Notes: a model not told the origin generated them from the sequence alone. 64,000 bases of DNA from Rhodococcus sp. 06-462-5 (GCF_002258315.1 NZ_NOYD01000008.1:124001-188000), one strand, 5' to 3'. Positions 27,647 through 37,141 are shown, counted from the first letter of the stretch. Numbers and translations are program-made.

Positions 27647-28570
27647 GTGGGTCGCTACATCACTCGCCGATTACTGCTGACGATTCCCGTCCTGATCGGC
27701 TCCTCGTTCTTGATCTTCGCGATGGTCTACGCGCTACCGGGTGATCCCATCCGCGCCCTCGCTGGAGATCGCCCCCTCGCCCCCGGCGTCGTCGCCCAGC
27801 TGCGAGACGAGTTCAACCTCGACGACAACCTCTTCGTGCAGTACTTCAAGTACATCGGCGGCTTCTTCCAGGGCGACTTCGGTACCGATTTCTCCGGACG
27901 CCCCGTCCTCGACACCATCGAGCGGGCACTTCCGGTCACGGTCCGATTGACCATCGTGGCCGTCGTCATCGAGACCGTCATGGGTATCGCCGCAGGCGTG
28001 CTCGCCGCCCTCAAGCGCGGATCGTTCTTCGACAACCTGGTGCTCATCTCGACGACACTGCTGGTGTCGGTGCCGGTGTTCGTTCTCGGCTTCATCGCCC
28101 AGTTCACTCTCGGTCTCAAGCTGGGGCTCTTCCCGATCTCGGGCATCAACGACGGCTGGTCGAGTTACCTGCTCCCCGGCCTCGTGCTCGCATCGCTGTC
28201 GATGGCCTACGTTGCTCGTCTGACGCGCACCTCGGTAGCCGAATCGATGGCCGCGGACTACATCCGCACCGCGAAGTCGAAGGGAATCAGCAACCGGCGC
28301 ATCATCGTTCGGCATGCGTTGCGCAACTCGCTGATTCCCGTCGTGACCTTCATCGGTGCCGACGTCGGCGGACTGCTGGGCGGTGCCATCGTGACCGAAA
28401 CGGTGTTCAACCTGCCCGGTCTCGGCCGCGCGATCTACGACGGTCTCGCCCGTCAGGAAGGTGCCGTTGTCGTCGGCATCGTGACGCTCTTCGTGTTCTT
28501 CTACATCTTCTTCAACCTCGTGGTGGACGTTCTCTACGCGGTTCTCGATCCAAGGATTCGCTATGAATAA
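27647..28570 (+). CDS. dppB: Peptide ABC transporter permease (DppB-like)
   Basis: A 307-residue permease with six membrane helices, N-terminal MGRYITRRLLLTIPVLIGSS and the EAA loop DYIRTAKSKGISNRRIIVRHALRNSLIPV (GxxxxxxxxxHALRN). It forms the pore with DppC. Start is GTG at 27647 with AAGGAG at 27631-27636. Its stop overlaps the start of dppC by eight bases. Confidence 0.94.
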   Translation: MGRYITRRLLLTIPVLIGSSFLIFAMVYALPGDPIRALAGDRPLAPGVVAQLRDEFNLDDNLFVQYFKYIGGFFQGDFGTDFSGRPVLDTIERALPVTVRLTIVAVVIETVMGIAAGVLAALKRGSFFDNLVLISTTLLVSVPVFVLGFIAQFTLGLKLGLFPISGINDGWSSYLLPGLVLASLSMAYVARLTRTSVAESMAADYIRTAKSKGISNRRIIVRHALRNSLIPVVTFIGADVGGLLGGAIVTETVFNLPGLGRAIYDGLARQEGAVVVGIVTLFVFFYIFFNLVVDVLYAVLDPRIRYE

Positions 28571-29501
28571 AGAAGATTCGAGCGCAGCTCAGCACGCCGC
28601 AGACGAGGGCCAGCCCGGGAACGTCGTCACCGGCGAGGCCGTCGAGTTGGTCGGTCAGGCCAGCCTGTGGGGCAACGCGTGGAAGTTCTTGCGTAAGAGC
28701 CCGTTCTTCATCATCGGCACGTTCCTGCTGTTGGTGCTGTTGGTCATGGCGGTGTTCCCGCAGCTGTTCGCCCGGGGCATCGATCCGCGAGTGTGCTCGC
28801 TGTCCGATTCCCGTCAGAGCCCCAGCGCTGCACACTGGTTCGGCACCGACGTCCAGGGCTGCGACTACTACGCCAACGTCATCTACGGCGCGCGGATCTC
28901 GCTGTCCATCGGTGTGCTCTCGGTCATCGGAGTGCTGATCATCGGCGTCCTCATCGGTGCTCTCGCCGGGTACTTCGGCGGAATCACCGACAGCATCCTG
29001 GCGCGCTTCACCGATGTGTTCTTCGGAATTCCGCTGCTGCTCGGTGCCCTGATCCTGCTCACCGTCACTGCCCAGCGCACCATCTTCACCGTGTCACTCG
29101 CCCTGGTGGCCTTCGGCTGGATGACGGCGATGCGTCTGGTGCGATCGTCGGTGATCTCGATCAAGAACAGTGAATACGTCCAGGCTGCACAGGCATTGGG
29201 AGCGTCGACCTACCGCATATTGGTGCGACACATCCTGCCCAACGCTCTGGCTCCGGTGATCATCTACGCCACCATCTCGGTGGGTACGTTCATCGCGGCC
29301 GAGGCGACGCTGACCTTCCTCGGAATCGGATTGCAAGCTCCCGAGATCTCCTGGGGCCTGCAGATCAACCTCGGTCAGAACGTGTTCCTGACGGCACCGC
29401 ACCTGGTGCTGTTCCCGGCCGCGTTCCTCTCCGTCACGGTGCTGGCGTTCATCATGCTCGGCGACGCACTCCGTGACGCACTCGATCCGAAACGGAACTG
29501 A
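28563..29501 (+). CDS. dppC: Peptide ABC transporter permease (DppC-like)
   Basis: A 312-residue permease with an N-terminal OppC_N segment (WKFLRKSPFFIIGTFLLLVLL), the typical HWFGTDVQGCDYYANVIYGARIS, and the EAA loop EYVQAAQALGASTYRILVRH. It pairs with DppB. The ATG at 28563 overlaps dppB; dppD follows one base after the stop codon. Confidence 0.94.
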   Translation: MNKEDSSAAQHAADEGQPGNVVTGEAVELVGQASLWGNAWKFLRKSPFFIIGTFLLLVLLVMAVFPQLFARGIDPRVCSLSDSRQSPSAAHWFGTDVQGCDYYANVIYGARISLSIGVLSVIGVLIIGVLIGALAGYFGGITDSILARFTDVFFGIPLLLGALILLTVTAQRTIFTVSLALVAFGWMTAMRLVRSSVISIKNSEYVQAAQALGASTYRILVRHILPNALAPVIIYATISVGTFIAAEATLTFLGIGLQAPEISWGLQINLGQNVFLTAPHLVLFPAAFLSVTVLAFIMLGDALRDALDPKRN

Positions 29502-29502
29502 C

Positions 29503-31176
29503 ATGAGTATTGCGAAGGACACCGTTCTGAGCGTGACCGATCTGACGGTCGAGTTCGAGGTCGAGAAGGTGTGGCGCAAGGCGGTCGACACCGTCTCGTT
29601 CACGGTCGCCTCCGGCGAGGTGCTGGCCATCGTCGGTGAATCCGGCTCCGGTAAGTCGACCACCGCCATGGCCGTCCCGGGTCTGCTGGCCGATAATTCG
29701 CGGGTGTCGGGCAGCATCAAGCTGGGTGAGAAGGAACTGGTCGGGCTGCCCGAGAAGCAGCTCGCACCCATCCGCGGCAAGAACGTCGCGGTGATTTTCC
29801 AGGAGCCCATGACGGCGCTCAATCCGGTGTACTCGATCGGCTGGCAGATCACCGAGGCCATCCGGGCGCACACCTCGCTGTCGAAGAAGGAAGCGAAAGC
29901 GCGGGCCGTCGAGCTCCTGAAGCTCGTCGAGATGCCGGATCCGGAGACGCGGGTCAACTTCTACCCGCACCAGCTCTCCGGTGGTCAGCGTCAGCGCGCC
30001 ATGATCGCCCAGGCGCTGTCCTCGGATCCGTCGTTGCTGATCGCGGACGAGCCGACCACGGCTCTGGACGTGACGGTGCAGGCCGAGATTCTCGACCTGA
30101 TGCGGGATCTACGTAATCGCATCGACGCCTCGATCGTGCTGATCACCCACGACATGGGTGTGGTGGCAGACATGGCCGATCGCATCGCGGTGATGAAGGA
30201 CGGCGTCATCGTCGAAACCGACGCTGCGCGAACCATATTCAAGAATGCGTCACATCCGTACACGCAGCAGTTGCTCGCCTCGGTTCCGCACCTGGGCAGC
30301 AGCATCGAGGCCGTGACCGCCGGGAAGATCGCCGAGCCCAGTGCCGTCGAGGAGACCCGAGCACTGAGCATCGTCGACGGTGTCATCGAGTACCCGGGCC
30401 GTACCGTGTTCCGAGCCGTCGACGGGGTCAGCCTCGATATCGAGATGGGTGAGGTCGTCGGCCTCGTCGGTGAATCCGGCTCGGGTAAGTCCACGATCGG
30501 CAAGGCCGTGGTGGGGCTGAACAAGCTCACCGGCGGCTCGTTGTCGATCGCAGGGGTCGACATCACCAACCTGTCGAATCGTGAACTGCGTTCGGTGCGA
30601 AGCAAGGTCGGCATCGTGTTCCAGGATCCGGGTTCGTCGCTGAACCCGCGCTGGCCGATCGGACAGTCGATTGCCGAGCCGATGCTGCTGCACACCGAGC
30701 ACAGCGCTGCAGATCGAAATCGAAAGGTCGAAGAACTGCTCGACCGGGTCCACCTGTCGCGGACCATGCGCAACCGCTACCCCCACCAGTTGTCGGGTGG
30801 GCAGCGTCAGCGCGTCGGTATCGCTCGGGCACTCGCCCTCGAGCCGACGCTGCTGGTGGCCGACGAGCCGACGTCCGCACTCGACGTGTCGGTGCAGGCC
30901 AAGGTGCTCGAGCTGTTCAAGGAACTCCAGCGTGAGTACGGGTTCGCGTGCCTGTTCATCAGTCACGACCTCGCCGTCGTGGAGGTGCTGGCCAAGCGCA
31001 TCGCGGTGTTGAACAAGGGCAAGTTGGCCGAGTTCGGTACGACGGATCAGATTCTGCGTCGTCCGACCAACGAGTACACCAAGCGGTTGCTCGCGGCCGT
31101 CCCGGTGCCCGACCCGGCCGAACAGGCCAAGCGTCGTCAGGCGCGCGCCGAGCTGTTGGCGGCAGGGGCGAAGTAG
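29503..31176 (+). CDS. dppD: Fused two-domain peptide ABC transporter ATPase (DppD/F-like)
   Basis: A 557-residue protein with two complete ABC ATPase domains, equal to DppD plus DppF. Domain 1 has GESGSGKSTTAM, signature LSGGQRQRAMIAQAL and ADEPTTALD; domain 2 has GESGSGKSTIGKA, LSGGQRQRVGIARAL and ADEPTSALD. It powers the importer. The fusion is also found in mycobacterial DppD. The last codons precede a guanine-rich stretch leading into the next gene, whose start is 31 bases on. Confidence 0.94.
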   Translation: MSIAKDTVLSVTDLTVEFEVEKVWRKAVDTVSFTVASGEVLAIVGESGSGKSTTAMAVPGLLADNSRVSGSIKLGEKELVGLPEKQLAPIRGKNVAVIFQEPMTALNPVYSIGWQITEAIRAHTSLSKKEAKARAVELLKLVEMPDPETRVNFYPHQLSGGQRQRAMIAQALSSDPSLLIADEPTTALDVTVQAEILDLMRDLRNRIDASIVLITHDMGVVADMADRIAVMKDGVIVETDAARTIFKNASHPYTQQLLASVPHLGSSIEAVTAGKIAEPSAVEETRALSIVDGVIEYPGRTVFRAVDGVSLDIEMGEVVGLVGESGSGKSTIGKAVVGLNKLTGGSLSIAGVDITNLSNRELRSVRSKVGIVFQDPGSSLNPRWPIGQSIAEPMLLHTEHSAADRNRKVEELLDRVHLSRTMRNRYPHQLSGGQRQRVGIARALALEPTLLVADEPTSALDVSVQAKVLELFKELQREYGFACLFISHDLAVVEVLAKRIAVLNKGKLAEFGTTDQILRRPTNEYTKRLLAAVPVPDPAEQAKRRQARAELLAAGAK

Positions 31177-31207
31177 GGGGTAAGGGGAGGGGGTACCGTC
31201 GTCTGTC

Positions 31208-31954
31208 GTGACGGACCCCCTCGCCCCGCTGCTGGAACTACCCGGAGTTCTCGACTCGGCCGAACGTGCGCGCGACGCTCTGGGCGCGGTGCATCGGCAC
31301 AAGGCCAATCGTCGAGGCTGGCCGGCCACCGCCGCCGAGGCCGCGGTGCGTGCGGCCCGCTCGTCGTCGACTCTCGAGGGCGGTTCGATGGACTTTCCCC
31401 GCGAGGGCGAAGAAGGCGACCCCATCCTGGCGGGTGCGCTGCGAGTCGCGGCTGCCCTGGACGGCGACGCATTGCAGAACACGGTCTCGACGTGGAAGCG
31501 CGCACCGCTGCAGACCCTCGCACGACTGCACCTGTTGGCCGCAGCCGACCTCGTCGACGACGCCTCCGAGCTCGGCAGGCCCCGCAGCGATGCAGGTGTC
31601 GGCGAGCGACTCGACCTGCTCGCTCAACTGGTGACCGGCGGAACCTCTGCCCCGGCCCCGGTGATCGCGGCGGTGGTCCACGGTGAACTGTTGACGCTCA
31701 AAGCTTTCGGATCGGCCGACGGCATCGTTGCGCGGGCTGCATCGCGACTGGTGGCAGCGTCGTCGGGATTCGACCCACACAACCTCGGAGTGCCGGAGGT
31801 GAGCTGGATGCGTCGGGCAAATGCCTACCGAGACGGCGCGACGGGATTCGCCGAGGGCACGGCAACCGGCGTCGGGAGTTGGGTGATCCTGTGCTGCGGG
31901 GCATTCGAAGCCGGTGCAGCAGAAGCGACTTCGATTGCCGAAGCTGCTCAATAG
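31208..31954 (+). CDS. Conserved protein with degenerate Fic-like motifs (Rv3662c-like)
   Basis: A 248-residue protein conserved beside dpp and the HAD phosphatase in Mycobacteriales, with no assigned function. Two segments recall Fic-domain AMP transferases: SSSTLEGG (residues 52-59), like the (S/T)xxxE(G/N) autoinhibitory motif, and LKAFGSADGIVARAASRL (164-181), which follows the HPFxxGNGRxxR layout but with lysine for histidine, aspartate for asparagine and isoleucine for the first arginine. If the fold is Fic-like, the catalytic histidine is lost. GTG start at 31208. Confidence 0.7.
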   Translation: MTDPLAPLLELPGVLDSAERARDALGAVHRHKANRRGWPATAAEAAVRAARSSSTLEGGSMDFPREGEEGDPILAGALRVAAALDGDALQNTVSTWKRAPLQTLARLHLLAAADLVDDASELGRPRSDAGVGERLDLLAQLVTGGTSAPAPVIAAVVHGELLTLKAFGSADGIVARAASRLVAASSGFDPHNLGVPEVSWMRRANAYRDGATGFAEGTATGVGSWVILCCGAFEAGAAEATSIAEAAQ

Positions 31955-32319
31955 GAGTTGTGCGCACGTAAAAGGGCGGCGATGCCGACTTGCGTCGACG
32001 TCGCCGCCCGTTAGCACGGAGCGCCTGGTTACCAAGCGTGCACAGGTGGGCTGTGATGGACTACCACGTGGCCTCGGCGAGAATTCGACGGTGATGAGGT
32101 CATCCCTGCAACCGGTGCAGGGTTCTTGCTGATCACTGGCGAATGTCGCAGGCCCACAGCGCTTCTGCCATTAGGTGGCAAGCTCCGCGTGGGTGCCGGT
32201 GTCCGTGCTGGGAATCCCGGTCGGGAGAGCGAATCTTCTCTTCCGATTCGTTCTTGGCCTTCCGTTCTTCCGTACGTCATTTGTACCCCGTGACGCTCCT
32301 CACATCAAGGGGTTGGGCG
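31955..32319. other. Intergenic region between convergent genes (365 bp)
   Basis: It contains the terminator at 31974-32009. The rest shows no convincing gene; a minus-strand reading at 32029-32280 has no protein-like pattern. A near-GlxR sequence with one mismatch (CGTGACGCTCCTCACA) near 32288 is in a place with no promoter role. Confidence 0.5.
31974..32009 (-). terminator. Rho-independent terminator, best read on the minus strand
   Basis: A 9-bp perfect stem (GGGCGGCGA with TCGCCGCCC). On the minus strand it is followed by TTTTA; on the plus strand it lies 20 bases after the Rv3662c-like stop codon, so it may serve both convergent transcripts. Confidence 0.7.
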
Positions 32320-33165
32320 TCATCTTTTTCTTCGGAGCAGTCCGTAGGTGATCGCGCCGGCCGCGAGAGCGCTGAAACCTGCTGCGGCACTTGCCGCGAC
32401 GGTCTTGCCGGACGGTGTCTGGATTCGTGATCGCAGGGAGACCGGGTTGGAGAAGGTGAGAATCGGCCATCCGCGGGAGGCCGCTTCCTTGCGCAGCGCG
32501 CGATCGGGGTTGACGGCCGTGGGATGCCCGACGGCGCGCAGCATCGGCACGTCGGTGATCGAATCCGAGTACGCGTAGCTCTGCGTCAAGTCGTAATCGT
32601 GTTGCGCGGCCAGCGAGTTCATGGCGTCGACCTTGCCTTCGCCGTAGCAGTAGAAGTCGACCTTGCCGATGTATTTTCCTTCCACGGTCACCATGGTGGT
32701 GGCCATGCTGTGATCGGCCCCCAGTAGTTCTGCGATGGGGTGCACGATCTCGTCGCCGGACGCCGAGACGATCACGACGTCGTGTCCGCGGAGCTTGTGG
32801 TCGGCGATGAGATCGGCGGCTTCGGCGAACACGAGGGGGTCGACGATGTCGTGCAGCGTTTCGGCGACGACTGCTCGCACCTGTTCGACGTCCCAGCCTG
32901 CGGTCATGCTGGCGATGTGCGCACGCATGCGCTCCATCTGGTCGTGATCGGCTCCGGAGAGCAGGAACAGGAACTGCGCGTAGCTGCTCTTGAGTACGGC
33001 GCGCCGGTTGATGAGTCCTTGGTCGAAGAACGGCCTGCTGAATGCCAACGTGCTGGACTTGGCGATGATCGTCTTGTCGAGGTCGAAGAATGCCGCGACG
33101 CGCGCTGTGCGTCGGCCGGCCGGGACGTCGTCGTTGCTCGCGCTCTGGGTCACGTTTGTCACCAT
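32320..33165 (-). CDS. HAD-IB family phosphatase with C-terminal membrane anchor (Rv3661-like)
   Basis: A 281-residue HAD hydrolase related to phosphoserine phosphatase. Motif I is FFDLDKTIIAKSST (DxDxT), motif II is VIVSAS, the lysine lies in YGEGKVDAM, and motif IV is YAYSDSITDVPML. The C-terminus has a hydrophobic helix (AAAGFSALAAGAITYGLL) and basic tail, so the enzyme is tethered to the membrane; a lipid phosphate substrate is possible. ATG at 33163-33165 was chosen. It is divergent from the 6C RNA and Tad genes. Confidence 0.87.
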   Translation of the reverse strand: MVTNVTQSASNDDVPAGRRTARVAAFFDLDKTIIAKSSTLAFSRPFFDQGLINRRAVLKSSYAQFLFLLSGADHDQMERMRAHIASMTAGWDVEQVRAVVAETLHDIVDPLVFAEAADLIADHKLRGHDVVIVSASGDEIVHPIAELLGADHSMATTMVTVEGKYIGKVDFYCYGEGKVDAMNSLAAQHDYDLTQSYAYSDSITDVPMLRAVGHPTAVNPDRALRKEAASRGWPILTFSNPVSLRSRIQTPSGKTVAASAAAGFSALAAGAITYGLLRRKR

Positions 33166-33274
33166 AGTGGCCGGTGGTGACCGGTGGATGTTGCGCGGTG
33201 CCACTGGCGGACTCGGCCCGATGCGGTCGAGAAAAACCGACGGTTGAACTTGCAAACAAGGATGTCCACGGGTG

Positions 33275-33280
33275 TAGTAT
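33275..33280 (+). promoter_or_regulatory. Candidate -10 box of the 6C RNA
   Basis: TAGTAT lies 6 bases before a plausible start of transcription near 33287. TTGCAA at 33250-33255 could be a -35 box with a long 19-bp spacer. Confidence 0.45.
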
Positions 33281-33285
33281 TTTCT

Positions 33286-33385
33286 ACGAGCCCGGTTCAT
33301 TCCGGGCGGTGTTCAGCCCGACCCCCCGGGGCTGAACCAGACGACCCTCGCCTCCTCCCCCCCTGGCGAGGGTCGTCCTCTTTTC
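33286..33385 (+). ncRNA. 6C RNA (actinobacterial small RNA)
   Basis: Two adjacent stem-loops each expose a run of at least six cytosines, the mark of the 6C RNA family. Stem 1: GTTCAGCCC (33311-33319) with GGGCTGAAC (33329-33337), loop with six C. Stem 2: GACGACCCTCGCC (33340-33352) with GGCGAGGGTCGTC (33365-33377), loop with seven C; it is followed by CTCTTTT and acts as the terminator. A small hairpin CCCGG/CCGGG lies 5' of them. The position between the Rv3661-like and Rv3660c-like genes is the same as for 6C (B11) in mycobacteria. Ends are approximate. Confidence 0.92.
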
Positions 33386-33499
33386 CGGGGTAGATCGAAA
33401 ATTGGTACAGCAGTACCGGTATTCATCCACAGGCCCGAATCTATCCACATTTCCCCAAGTCACGCGCATCTCGAGCAGATTCTCACGCACGCTTGGCGC

Positions 33500-34615
33500 A
33501 TGGAAACGGACTCGCGGCACCGAATCGCACACCCGGCAGTGACGATGTCGATCGAACTTCGCAGCCTCCGCGAGGACGTCTACCGAATCGCCGCGGCCGC
33601 GGATTGTGTTGTGGAAGAGCAGAACTTACTGGTCGGTATCGGCTCGACACGTTCGATGTGGGACCGCTCCGGAACTATTTTGATCGATTTCGAGTCCGCT
33701 GAGACGGCAGTGTCGACCGGATTTCCGCGTCGCTCGGGCGTCATTCTGGTCACGGACGCACCGCCGACACTCGACGACTGGCGACTCGCCACATCGCTCG
33801 GTGCCGAGCATGTGATCTCCCTGCCGTGGGACGAGGACGCACTCGTGCGCATCCTCGGCGAACCCGCGTCGGCACCGTCGGGAGACGGTGGCGTGATCGC
33901 GGTGGTCGGCGCTCGCGGAGGCGCGGGCGCATCCACTTTCGCCGCCGCACTCGGACTCTGCAGCAGCCGCTCGGGCCGACGTGCACTCCTCGTCGAGGGT
34001 GACCGGTACGGCAGCGGCCTGGACCTGCTGCTCGGCTGGGAGAGTGCTCCGGGTCTGCGGTGGTCCGGCTTGGTCGTCGAAGGTGGCCGAGTCTCCGGCG
34101 ACGCTCTGCACGGGGCGCTCCCGTCCCGCGGCGGATTGTCGGTGCTGGCCCTGGGCCGATCCGACGACCGGAGCGTCGGACTCTCCGCCGTCGCCACGGC
34201 GGCTGTGCTCGATGCAGGACGCGCAGCGGGTGATCTGGTGGTGTGCGACGCCCCGCGTCATCCCAGCGACGTCTCCGACGCTCTCTACGCCGCGGCGGAC
34301 CTCGTCGCGCTGGTACTTCCGGCCGAACTACGAGCCGTGACGTCGGCCGAGGCGGTGGCAGCGCATGTGGTGGATCGAAATGCCAACGTCGGCCTGGTCG
34401 TTCGTGGGCCGGCTCCTGGTGGGCTCAGAGCCGACGACATCGCCGTTGCCCTCGGGCTTCCGTTGTTGACGTCGATGCGCGCCGAGCCCGGGTTGGCCGA
34501 GCGCCTCGAACGAGGAGGTCTGGTGCTGGGCCGACGTTCACCGCTGGCCGCGGCAGCCAACGCTGTGCTCGATACGTTCGCGCACAAGCCCGGTGGACAG
34601 CGGTGGGCGGCATGA
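33500..34615 (+). CDS. CpaE/Ssd-like ATPase of the Tad locus (Rv3660c-like)
   Basis: A 371-residue protein of the MinD/ParA superfamily: an N-terminal receiver-like region (to about residue 125) then an ATPase domain with deviant Walker A VVGARGGAGASTFAAAL, in which the second lysine of KGGxGKT is alanine-serine. LLVEGDRYGSGLDLLLGWE and VVCDAPRHPSD follow. In mycobacteria the orthologue is called Ssd, a septum-site protein; by context it is the CpaE localisation factor of the pilus. An internal ATG at 33545 (MSIELRSLRED) is an equally good start. It opens the operon and its stop overlaps the next start. Confidence 0.85.
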   Translation: METDSRHRIAHPAVTMSIELRSLREDVYRIAAAADCVVEEQNLLVGIGSTRSMWDRSGTILIDFESAETAVSTGFPRRSGVILVTDAPPTLDDWRLATSLGAEHVISLPWDEDALVRILGEPASAPSGDGGVIAVVGARGGAGASTFAAALGLCSSRSGRRALLVEGDRYGSGLDLLLGWESAPGLRWSGLVVEGGRVSGDALHGALPSRGGLSVLALGRSDDRSVGLSAVATAAVLDAGRAAGDLVVCDAPRHPSDVSDALYAAADLVALVLPAELRAVTSAEAVAAHVVDRNANVGLVVRGPAPGGLRADDIAVALGLPLLTSMRAEPGLAERLERGGLVLGRRSPLAAAANAVLDTFAHKPGGQRWAA

Positions 34616-35796
34616 GCGCCGTCGTCACCGCGGATCTGCTCGACCGCGTCCGTGATCGCTTGGCGGCATCGGCCGACGCTCCGATTCCCGCCACCGTCGC
34701 CGCGGCCATTCGAGCGGAAGCAGGTGGAGTCATCGGCGACACCGATATGCTTGCGGCTCTTCGGGTCCTGCAAACCGAGCTGACCGGCGCGGGGCCCTTG
34801 GAGCCGCTGCTGTCCGAGCCCGGAGTGACCGATGTATTGGTCACCGCACCGGATCAGGTGTGGATAGATCGTGGACGCGGACTCGAGCGCACCGGAGTTC
34901 GATTCTTCGACGAGGCTGCCGTTCGGCGGCTCGCGCAACGGCTCGCCCTCTCTGCCGGCCGTCGACTCGACGACGCGCAGCCCTGGGTCGACGGGCGACT
35001 GCCGGGCGTCGGACAGGGGGTGTTCGGCGTCCGTCTGCACGCGGTGTTGGCACCGGTGGCGAGCGGGGGAACATGTGTGTCGCTTCGGGTGCTGCGCCCC
35101 GCGACGCAGGGACTCGCTGCTCTGCGTGCATCGGGAGCCGTGACCGAAGACGGGTACGAGCTGCTGCGTCGAATCGTGTTCGGTCGCTTGGCGTTCTTGG
35201 TCGTCGGAGGTACCGGTGCCGGAAAAACTACACTCCTGGCCGCTCTTCTCGGAGAGGTGGATCCGGCCGAACGGATCGTCTGCGTCGAGGATGCCGCCGA
35301 GTTGGCACCGGATCATCCGCACGTGGTGCGGCTGGTGGCCCGCGCACCCAATGTCGAAGGAGTGGGGGAGGTCTCGGTGCGGCAGCTGGTGCGTCAAGCC
35401 CTGCGGATGCGACCCGATCGGCTCGTGGTCGGTGAGGTGCGCGGGGCCGAGGTGATCGACCTGATGACGGCTCTCAACACGGGCCACGACGGCGGAGCCG
35501 GAACCATTCACGCGAACTCCCCGTCCGAGGTACCCGCCCGACTGGAAGCCCTTGCGGCACTGGGCGGAATGGGTCGAGACGCGCTGCACAGCCAACTTGC
35601 CGCGGCGGTTCAGGTGGTGTTGCACGTCCACCGCAGCGCCGACGGTACTCGACGCCTGCGCGAGATCGGGGTGGTCGACGTCGATCCCACCGGGCGTGTG
35701 CACATCGCGCCGGCCTGGTCGGTGGCTGCCGAGGTGACGCCGGGTGAAGGTCGGCTCCTCGAACTGCTCGACCGTCGATGCGGTGACGCCCGATGA
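34612..35796 (+). CDS. Tad/Flp pilus assembly ATPase (CpaF/TadA-like)
   Basis: A 394-residue secretion ATPase of the GspE/VirB11 class. It has [17 protein letters not shown] (Walker A), [20 protein letters not shown] (Asp box), [30 protein letters not shown] with the Walker B glutamate and His box. It powers Flp pilus assembly at the inner face of the membrane. The ATG at 34612 overlaps the stop of the cpaE-like gene; longer readings are another frame. Confidence 0.94.
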   Translation: MSAVVTADLLDRVRDRLAASADAPIPATVAAAIRAEAGGVIGDTDMLAALRVLQTELTGAGPLEPLLSEPGVTDVLVTAPDQVWIDRGRGLERTGVRFFDEAAVRRLAQRLALSAGRRLDDAQPWVDGRLPGVGQGVFGVRLHAVLAPVASGGTCVSLRVLRPATQGLAALRASGAVTEDGYELLRRIVFGRLAFLVVGGTGAGKTTLLAALLGEVDPAERIVCVEDAAELAPDHPHVVRLVARAPNVEGVGEVSVRQLVRQALRMRPDRLVVGEVRGAEVIDLMTALNTGHDGGAGTIHANSPSEVPARLEALAALGGMGRDALHSQLAAAVQVVLHVHRSADGTRRLREIGVVDVDPTGRVHIAPAWSVAAEVTPGEGRLLELLDRRCGDAR

Positions 35797-36572
35797 CGGC
35801 CGCGGTGATGGTCCTCGCGCTGGCAGTTGCTCTGTGGCCGAGCAGCTTCCGTCGACTGCCCAGCGAAGTACGGACGGTGTCGGCCACACCCCGATGGCTG
35901 GTGCCGGCCTGCTGCGCTCTGGTTGCGGCAGGGGCGGTGTGGTGGTTCGGCGGAATCTGGGCCGTGAGCGCAGCAGCGGTTGCGGGTGGTACCGGATGGC
36001 GGCGCTATCGTCGGCGACTCGAACGCGATCGGCGGGCCGAGGAAGTGAACTGGCTCGCAACCGGAGTCGAGGTGGTCATCGGTGAGCTCCGCGTCGGGTC
36101 CCATCCGGCCACGGCCAGCGCGGTTGCGGCGGACGAGTGCGGCGGCATCGCGTCGACGGCACTGCGCGGCGCAGCGTCGCGGGCCAGGCTGGGCGGCAGG
36201 GCCGCCGACGGCATCGCTGCGTCCGATTCGTTGCTGGACGCGGAGCTGGCCCGATTGGCTGCAGCGTGGCGGGTAGCAGACGAGCACGGACTCGCACTCG
36301 CCGAACTGCTCGACTCCGTCCGAGAAGACATGCTGGGGCGCAGACGATTTCGCGAACGGACCGATGCATCGCTCGCCGGAGCCCGTGCCACCGCGCTGGT
36401 GCTGGCCGGTCTACCGATCCTCGGAGTCGCGCTCGGTCAGCTGATGGGAGCCGATCCACTGCAGATCCTGCTCGGCGGAGGGCTCGGCGGAATGCTGCTG
36501 CTCATCGGCACGGCTCTGGGCTGCGCGGGACTGCTGTGGACCGACGCGATCACCGGCAAGGTGACGACCTGA
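35793..36572 (+). CDS. Tad pilus membrane protein TadB-like
   Basis: A 259-residue membrane protein with two N-terminal helices, a basic cytosolic segment (RRYRRRLERDRRAEEVNWLA), a helical T2SSF domain with HGLALAELLDSVREDMLGRRRFRE, and two C-terminal helices (ALVLAGLPILGVALGQLMG; LLLIGTALGCAGLLW). It forms the inner-membrane platform of the pilus with TadC. Start overlaps the tadA-like stop by 4 bp, and its TGA shares one base with the next ATG. Confidence 0.88.
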   Translation: MTAAVMVLALAVALWPSSFRRLPSEVRTVSATPRWLVPACCALVAAGAVWWFGGIWAVSAAAVAGGTGWRRYRRRLERDRRAEEVNWLATGVEVVIGELRVGSHPATASAVAADECGGIASTALRGAASRARLGGRAADGIAASDSLLDAELARLAAAWRVADEHGLALAELLDSVREDMLGRRRFRERTDASLAGARATALVLAGLPILGVALGQLMGADPLQILLGGGLGGMLLLIGTALGCAGLLWTDAITGKVTT

Positions 36573-37141
36573 TGTGGGCGACGGTGCTCTGTCTGGCAAC
36601 GGCACTGATGACGCTGCCCACGGTCGCGAGCGGATTGCACAGGCTGGCGCCCGACGGTCGTGCGGATGCCGACGCCGACGATGCGCCGCCTCCCGACCCG
36701 CTCGCTGTGGCCACGACCTTCGATCTGCTCGCCGCATGCCTACGTTCGGGCCTGCCCGTGGCGATTGCTGCTGCGGCAGCGGCACATTCTGCTCCGATCT
36801 CGTTCGGTGTCGCGCTCCGCAAGGCCGCCGACCTACTCGAACTCGGTGCCGATGCCGCCACCGCGTGGGATGCCGTCGCGCAGGATCCGGAGACCGAGGC
36901 TCTGGCGAGGATGGCACGGAGATCTGCCCGAGCCGGGTCGTCCATGGCGTCGGCGATGACGGAACTCGCTGCAACCCAACGAACTCGGGCCGAAGACGCA
37001 TCGGCCGCTGCCGCCGAGCGTGCCGGTGTGCTGATCAGCGGGCCGTTGGGGTTGTGCTTTCTGCCTGCCTTCATCTGCCTCGGCATCATCCCCGTGGTGA
37101 TCGGCCTGGCGGGCAACGTACTGGGCGGCGGTCTGCTGTGA
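36572..37141 (+). CDS. Tad pilus membrane protein TadC-like
   Basis: A 189-residue, shortened T2SSF-domain protein: N-terminal helix (MWATVLCLATALMTLPTVAS), cytosolic helical domain (FDLLAACLRSGLPVAIA; ARRSARAGSSMASAMTELAATQRT), and a C-terminal hairpin of two helices. It pairs with TadB. ATG is at 36572, sharing a base with the tadB stop. The short length is normal for the actinobacterial locus. Confidence 0.85.
   Translation: MWATVLCLATALMTLPTVASGLHRLAPDGRADADADDAPPPDPLAVATTFDLLAACLRSGLPVAIAAAAAAHSAPISFGVALRKAADLLELGADAATAWDAVAQDPETEALARMARRSARAGSSMASAMTELAATQRTRAEDASAAAAERAGVLISGPLGLCFLPAFICLGIIPVVIGLAGNVLGGGLL

Noticed and set aside
32029..32280. Small minus-strand open frame after the HAD gene
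   Set aside because: Low-complexity composition, no ribosome site and no recognisable similarity.
32288..32303. CGTGACGCTCCTCACA, one mismatch to the GlxR box
   Set aside because: It lies downstream of two convergent genes where no promoter is expected.
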